Shown here piece by piece: positions 60,203 through 64,000 of a stretch of DNA of 64,000 bases. How positions within the stretch are numbered: the first letter of the stretch is position 1; each line of letters starts with the position of its first letter. The translations under genes and the position numbers were made by a program. The notes under the pieces were generated by a model that saw only the letters and a program-made list of their open reading frames with translations, was not told where the DNA came from and searched no databases. The stretch is from assembly GCF_000953635.1 (NCBI RefSeq), contig NZ_LN614830.1:2657001-2721000 (forward strand), given 5' to 3'. The stretch comes from Legionella micdadei (GTDB taxonomy: Bacteria > Pseudomonadota > Gammaproteobacteria > Legionellales > Legionellaceae).

Positions 60203-61394
60203 TATTATTCTCCATAGAGTAGGTTCGATCACTTGCACCTTGAGATAACCAATTGCTATACCATTCCACTAACTGCCTACGCTCCTGTTTAAAGTCTGCT
60301 CTTAAATACACTCCCCTAACTCCTTGCACCTTGTGTGCAAGCTGAGCCTCTATAGCATCACTCCTGAAATGACCTTGCTCATGCAAAACACTAGAAGCCA
60401 AAGAACGAAAACCATGCAAAGTATGACGATTTTTATATCCTAAAAGATGCAATAACTTGCGCGAGCTTGTTTCACTGATAGGCTGATGAGCTTTTGAGGT
60501 TGGCGAGTTAAACAAATATGGAGTAAATCCCGTCAATAATCGAAGTTCTTTTAATAGCTTTAGTACCTGTGAAGATAACGGCACCCAGTGAGGTAAACCC
60601 ATTTTCATGCGCTCCTGAGGTATATTCCATTCTCCAGAACACAAATCAAACTCACTCCATTGGGCTAGTCGCAATTCTTTAGGCCTGGTAAAAACATGAG
60701 CGAGTATTTCTATATAAAGTTTATTGATTTTGGTTGCTGTACTCTCACGAATACGATGCAATAGTTCATGAGCATCAGAAGCATTAATTGCCGGCTGATT
60801 AATAATCTTAGGTTTGGGCATTAATGCTTTGTGTAGTCCAATGAATGGGTAATTTTCAGTGAAAGAAGCACCTACTGCAAATTCAAAGATTGCTTTAAGC
60901 CTTGCAAAAATACGATGAGCAACATCATGATGTCCTTGCTCTTCATGGGGTTGTATTACATTTAATATGTCCACCTTGGTAATCTCATCAATTGCTTTAT
61001 TACCAATTAAAGGATAAATGTCTCGGGTAAGGCTTTTGCTATGGCGATTACGTGCTACCTCTTTCCACATCCCTTTATTTTTTTGAAACCACTGGTCAGC
61101 AATAATTTGAAAAGTGCTTAACGTTTTTCCAGAGTCATCATTCTTTTGTCTCGGGTCGATTTCCTTTTTAACTAACTCTCGGTAATCTGCGGCAATAGCT
61201 CGAGCCTCCCCAAGTTTTACAATCGGATATTCGCCAATCGTAATTGTTTGTGGTTTTTTATCCCATTGAAACCGAAATATAAAAACTTTTTTACCGCTAG
61301 GTCTTGCCTCAATAACTAACCCATCACAAATTGCCTTTCTCTTGGCCTTCCCATTTTCAGCTTTTAACGATTTTATCTGTGTGTCCGTCAACAT
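60195..61394 (-). CDS. int: P4-type tyrosine integrase
   Basis: A 399-residue tyrosine recombinase. N-terminal DUF4102-type arm-binding domain (LTDTQIKSLKAENGKAKRKAICDGL ... FRFQWDKKPQTITIGEYP), core-binding domain (about 95-195), catalytic domain (about 200-380) with Arg in HVFTRPKELRLAQW, the His-x-x-Arg box in TLHGFRSLASS, a late LAHKVQG and the nucleophile Tyr in GVYLRADF. ATG 61394 has GAGGT eight bases upstream. It abuts tRNA-Leu, its likely target. Confidence 0.95.
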   Translation of the reverse strand: MLTDTQIKSLKAENGKAKRKAICDGLVIEARPSGKKVFIFRFQWDKKPQTITIGEYPIVKLGEARAIAADYRELVKKEIDPRQKNDDSGKTLSTFQIIADQWFQKNKGMWKEVARNRHSKSLTRDIYPLIGNKAIDEITKVDILNVIQPHEEQGHHDVAHRIFARLKAIFEFAVGASFTENYPFIGLHKALMPKPKIINQPAINASDAHELLHRIRESTATKINKLYIEILAHVFTRPKELRLAQWSEFDLCSGEWNIPQERMKMGLPHWVPLSSQVLKLLKELRLLTGFTPYLFNSPTSKAHQPISETSSRKLLHLLGYKNRHTLHGFRSLASSVLHEQGHFRSDAIEAQLAHKVQGVRGVYLRADFKQERRQLVEWYSNWLSQGASDRTYSMENNNG

Positions 61395-61447
61395 AAACAA
61401 CTACCTCAACTAAATAGCACTCCTTGAGCCTCTTAGTAAGCCAAATG

Positions 61448-61468
61448 CTTACCCAAGATCTTACCCAA
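61448..61468 (+). promoter_or_regulatory. Paired CTTACCCAA sites beside the integrase
   Basis: Two CTTACCCAA words with a three-base spacer match the pair at 52251-52271. They lie between the integrase start and the tRNA-Leu attachment core, where arm-type sites are expected. Confidence 0.55.
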
Positions 61469-61603
61469 AGTGTGTGCGGATTAATACGAAAAATTACGTT
61501 TAGTTGAGAAGAAATTTAGGGGGGTAAATCACTATTATTGTGTTATTAATCAAGGAATTAAGTACTAATTTGAACTCTTGCGAACAATTACAAAAACTGT
61601 AAT

Positions 61604-61620
61604 TGGTGCCCAGGGCCGGA
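61604..61620 (+). other. tRNA-proximal attachment site
   Basis: TGGTGCCCAGGGCCGGA is the 3' end of the intact tRNA-Leu gene (reverse strand, with CCA) and is identical to 52177-52193. Confidence 0.85.
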
Positions 61621-61692
61621 GTCGAACCGGCACGGAGGTTTAAGCTCCGAGGGATTTTAAGTCCCTTGCGTCTACCTGTTTCGCCACCTGGG
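61604..61692 (-). tRNA. tRNA-Leu (UAA)
   Basis: On the minus strand GCCCAGG opens the acceptor stem and CCTGGGC-A-CCA closes it. The anticodon loop CTTAAAA gives anticodon UAA. A long variable arm (CTCGGAGCTTAAACCTCCG) marks a class II tRNA, and GGTTCGACTCC is the T arm. It is the integration target of the mobile element and the last of three tRNAs after pgsA. Confidence 0.95.
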
Positions 61693-61698
61693 CATATC

Positions 61699-61773
61699 TT
61701 GGAGGCTGAGGCCGGAATCGAACCGGCGTACACGGCTTTGCAGGCCGCTGCATAACCACTCTGCCACACAGCC
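61699..61773 (-). tRNA. tRNA-Cys (GCA)
   Basis: On the minus strand GGCTGTGTGGCAGAGTGG starts the acceptor and D arm, CTGCAAA carries anticodon GCA, GGTTCGATTCC is the T arm, and CAGCC-T-CCA ends it. Confidence 0.95.
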
Positions 61774-61885
61774 GAGCTATTGAATTCTACGGATTTTACC
61801 CCATGCCGTATCAGTATTCGCAATCTAATATGCAAAGCCTGGATTAGAAAGCTCCACTGGCAAATTCCAACTTTAGTCAGCCACT

Positions 61886-61912
61886 AAAAAAAAAGCGACT
61901 GTCGTCGCTTTA
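61886..61912 (-). terminator. Rho-independent terminator after tRNA-Gly
   Basis: On the minus strand AAGCGAC-GACA-GTCGCTT is a seven-pair stem followed by TTTTTTT, just after the 3' end of tRNA-Gly. It should end the pgsA/tRNA-Gly transcript, so tRNA-Cys and tRNA-Leu would need read-through or their own promoter. Confidence 0.8.
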
Positions 61913-61915
61913 ATT

Positions 61916-61991
<76 letters not shown>

Positions 61992-62031
61992 GTCTCTACG
62001 GGGTGCCATTCTACCGAAATTTAGAACGCTG

Positions 62032-62607
62032 TCAACTGGCTACATGACCTTTTTTCATTAACTGTGGCCAGGCAATACTAAGATAAATAATCATTGACCA
62101 AATAGTTAAGATTGCTGCCACATATAACATGATAAATCCCAGAACGCCCCACCAAGACTCAGCCGGCGTGAACGCAATCAATAAAAAGAGGGCAGACATC
62201 TGCAAGGTCGTTTTTATTTTGCCAATATAACTTACCGTGACACTTGCCCGGCTGCCAATCTCTGCCATCCATTCTCGCAAAGCGGAGATGACAATTTCAC
62301 GTCCCACAATCACGATTGCAGGTATAGTGATGTACCCCACGTCTTTTTCCCCCACCAAAAGGAGCAAGCTGCAAGCCACTAATAACTTATCCGCAACGGG
62401 ATCGAGAAAAGCCCCAAACGGTGAGATTTGCTCAAGCTTTCGTGCTAAATAACCATCCAGCCAGTCAGTAAAACTTGCCAAAGCAAAAATAGCTGCAGCT
62501 AAACCATGAGCCCAAGGAACAGGGAGATAAAAAACGATAATAAAGATGGGTATCAGTACAATCCGCATCAAAGTTAATAAATTGGGCAAGCTGGTTACTC
62601 TACTCAC
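62032..62607 (-). CDS. pgsA: Phosphatidylglycerophosphate synthase
   Basis: About 191 residues, a CDP-alcohol phosphatidyltransferase that makes phosphatidylglycerol phosphate from CDP-diacylglycerol and glycerol-3-phosphate. It has SLPNLLTLMRIVLIPIFI and the family motif D-G-x2-A-R-x8-G-x3-D-x3-D in FTDWLDGYLARKLEQIS, FGAFLDPVADKLLV, followed by further membrane helices. Start is probably the GTG at 62607 after AAGGGGA; a TTG at 62625 lacks a site. It is followed by tRNA-Gly. Confidence 0.93.
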   Translation of the reverse strand: MSRVTSLPNLLTLMRIVLIPIFIIVFYLPVPWAHGLAAAIFALASFTDWLDGYLARKLEQISPFGAFLDPVADKLLVACSLLLLVGEKDVGYITIPAIVIVGREIVISALREWMAEIGSRASVTVSYIGKIKTTLQMSALFLLIAFTPAESWWGVLGFIMLYVAAILTIWSMIIYLSIAWPQLMKKGHVAS

Positions 62608-62621
62608 TAAAAAATCCCCTT

Positions 62622-63275
62622 TCAATTCAATTGCAAATACTCAGCAAGCTGTTGATAATCATCAAACACAGCCAAAGCACCTGCTGCACGGAGCGCTGCT
62701 TCTTGTTGATGATAAAAATCGACCCCAATTGCATCCACACCAATGCTTTTCGCCATTTCGATATCGCTAACAGAATCACCAATCATTAACGTTTCGTGGG
62801 GACCGACCCCATAAGCATCCATAATCTCTTCCAGCATCTGCGGGCAAGGCTTTGCTGGAGCCTGGCCTGCTGAACGCGTTACCCTGAATAATTTATCTAG
62901 TCCGCTAGCATGTAAAACGCGCTGTAAAGATTGCTGTCCCTTGTTGCTAGCAATCCCCAGGTGAATACCAGCCTGATCCAGCCGCTCCGCCATTTCTTTT
63001 GCTCCGGGAATCAAATAAACTTCTGTGGTCCGAGCGACTAAAGACTGATGTACAGCGAGTAAAAGTTGTTCTTGTTGTTCTTCGTTTAAATGGGGAAAGG
63101 ATCTTTTTAAAGCGAGAACCAGTCCCAAACCAACCGATTGACGAGCTAGCTGCTCATCCAATTCACCAAACTGTAGTCGTCTAGCCTCTGTTGATACACT
63201 ATTTAATATTTGTCCTAGGATGTCGCCTAAAGTACCTTCCCAATCAAATACCACCAAGCGATATGGTTTACCCAT
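62622..63275 (-). CDS. HAD-superfamily phosphatase (phosphoglycolate phosphatase-like)
   Basis: About 217 residues. HAD motif I is VVFDWEGTLGD: the nucleophile Asp is present but the usual second Asp of DxDGT is Glu. Motif II is LGIASNKGQQSL, and motif IV IGDSVSDIEMAKSIG. The cap domain is of the helical Gph type (about 20-85). Substrate unknown; phosphoglycolate or a sugar phosphate is likely. ATG 63275 follows GAGGAG by 11 bases. It ends 14 bases before the pgsA start and follows rluC. Confidence 0.85.
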   Translation of the reverse strand: MGKPYRLVVFDWEGTLGDILGQILNSVSTEARRLQFGELDEQLARQSVGLGLVLALKRSFPHLNEEQQEQLLLAVHQSLVARTTEVYLIPGAKEMAERLDQAGIHLGIASNKGQQSLQRVLHASGLDKLFRVTRSAGQAPAKPCPQMLEEIMDAYGVGPHETLMIGDSVSDIEMAKSIGVDAIGVDFYHQQEAALRAAGALAVFDDYQQLAEYLQLN

Positions 63276-63333
63276 GAGCCAATAAACTCCTCGCACTTAG
63301 GGTCCTGTTGACAACAGATTTCACAGCTGCAAT

Positions 63334-64000
63334 TTAGCTTAATTTTTGCTTTGCGAAATCACTTGTCAAAAGACCCAATCTTTTTAGCGTCTTTGCAAAC
63401 TGCTCGTCTAAGTTTGCTTCAAATAAATAGTCATTTCCGTTCAGGTTAAATTGAATTGCCCTAGCATGCAAATAAAGTCGTGATTTTGATTCTAAACCTT
63501 CAATTGGTTCAGCCTTACTGTATTTTTGATCACCTACAATCGCATGGCCTAAATAGGCACTATGTACCCGAATTTGATGAGTACGCCCTGTTTTAGGTGA
63601 AGCTTCAACCCAACAAGCTTGTTGATAATTCTCAAGTAATTTAAAAACAGTCTGTGATGCCCTGCCCTCTTTATTTACTGTTACAATTCGCTCACCTGAC
63701 TTCAAACTATTCTTCTCAAGGGGCATATCAACGACGACAGTTTTCTTGCCCTGCCAAGGTTGATACAGCAATGCCCAATAGGTTTTATTCACCTCACGTG
63801 CTTCGAGTAGCGCGTGGATAGACCGTAACATACTGCGCTTTTTTGCAAGCAACAAGCACCCTGAAGTTTCTTTATCCAAACGATGGACTAACTCAAGGTA
63901 AGGGAGGTCATTTCGAGTCTTACGAAGAGCCTCAATAACACCTAAACTCAAACCGCTTCCGCCGTGAACGGCAATCCCTGCTGGTTTATTAATAACTAAG
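63334..64000 (-). CDS. rluC: RluC-type 23S rRNA pseudouridine synthase (5' end outside window)
   Basis: The frame is open to the right edge, so the N-terminal S4 domain is missing from view. Visible parts are VINKPAGIAVHGGSG, then the catalytic loop VHRLDKETSGCLLLAKK with the essential Asp, and PKTGRTHQIRVHSAYLGHAIVGD. RluC modifies uridines 955, 2504 and 2580 of 23S rRNA in E. coli. The HAD gene downstream often accompanies rluC. Confidence 0.92.
   Translation of the reverse strand, partial: LVINKPAGIAVHGGSGLSLGVIEALRKTRNDLPYLELVHRLDKETSGCLLLAKKRSMLRSIHALLEAREVNKTYWALLYQPWQGKKTVVVDMPLEKNSLKSGERIVTVNKEGRASQTVFKLLENYQQACWVEASPKTGRTHQIRVHSAYLGHAIVGDQKYSKAEPIEGLESKSRLYLHARAIQFNLNGNDYLFEANLDEQFAKTLKRLGLLTSDFAKQKLS

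Larger units (their letters stand above)
52177..61620. mobile_element. P4-like integrative element in tRNA-Leu(UAA)
   Basis: A 9.4-kb element bounded by a 17-bp direct repeat of the tRNA-Leu 3' end (52177-52193 and 61604-61620). The integrase gene lies just inside the intact tRNA. Internal genes in minus orientation are integrase, an unknown, AlpA, a small protein, Toprim primase, DUF927 helicase-like (frameshifted) and small unknowns. Cargo at the far end includes Abi_2, two HTH proteins and a secreted protein. No capsid, tail, terminase or conjugation genes are present, which fits a phage-satellite-like or mobilised element. Confidence 0.85.

Overview
The window looks like a chromosome segment of a Legionella-type gammaproteobacterium. 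It is AT-rich. Its housekeeping gene orders are gammaproteobacterial: secB-gpsA behind a rhodanese and a glutaredoxin, yqgE-ruvX-pyrB, and pgsA followed by tRNA-Gly, tRNA-Cys and tRNA-Leu. Between these sit isolated genes that resemble Dot/Icm type IV effectors: an ankyrin-RasGEF protein, a large coiled-coil protein, and several acidic-tailed proteins without recognisable homologs. No dot/icm genes are present, so effector status is inference.

Layout. 0-10 kb: a fused Aas-type acyltransferase/acyl-ACP synthetase whose acyltransferase half has lost its catalytic motifs, a VTT membrane protein, pabC, a PA3496-like protein, a long RNA-like hairpin upstream of fau (the usual place of 6S RNA), an EVE protein, a PII protein, a DadA-like oxidase, ubiK and comM. 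10-19 kb: effector-like genes, maf, and a three-gene operon of a GCS2 glutamate-cysteine ligase, a degenerate cyclic-nucleotide-binding protein and an EgtC/Dug3-type class II amidotransferase. 19-29 kb: pyrB/ruvX/yqgE, an FMN glutamate-synthase-like protein, a HIT protein, the glutathione-dependent formaldehyde pair (fghA, class III ADH) with a divergent LysR gene, a proline iminopeptidase homolog without its catalytic serine, dtd, mlaA and trmL. 29-33 kb: small and unknown genes. 33-39 kb: ligD and gshA-gshB. 39-52 kb: an unknown gene with a triplicated 3' tail, an alkaline-phosphatase-superfamily enzyme, htpX, a pentapeptide-repeat membrane protein, the secB cluster, two unknown large genes and a PAPS-reductase-like protein with an altered PP-loop.

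About 52.18-61.62 kb is a P4-like integrative element inserted at the 3' end of tRNA-Leu(UAA). It has a tyrosine integrase beside the intact tRNA, a 17-bp direct repeat of the tRNA end at the far side, paired CTTACCCAA motifs near both ends, AlpA, a Toprim primase, a frameshifted DUF927 helicase-like gene, and cargo that includes an Abi_2/HEPN abortive-infection protein. Beyond it come the tRNA cluster, pgsA, a HAD phosphatase and a truncated rluC.

Functional links. Glutathione is the strongest theme: gshA and gshB make it, FghA and class III ADH use it to detoxify formaldehyde, and glutaredoxin is present. The separate GCS2/amidotransferase operon is therefore unlikely to be needed for glutathione itself and may handle another gamma-glutamyl compound. 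Several enzymes here keep their fold but have lost key catalytic residues (Aas acyltransferase domain, Pip homolog, PAPS-reductase-like protein). Short dispersed repeats occupy many intergenic spaces.
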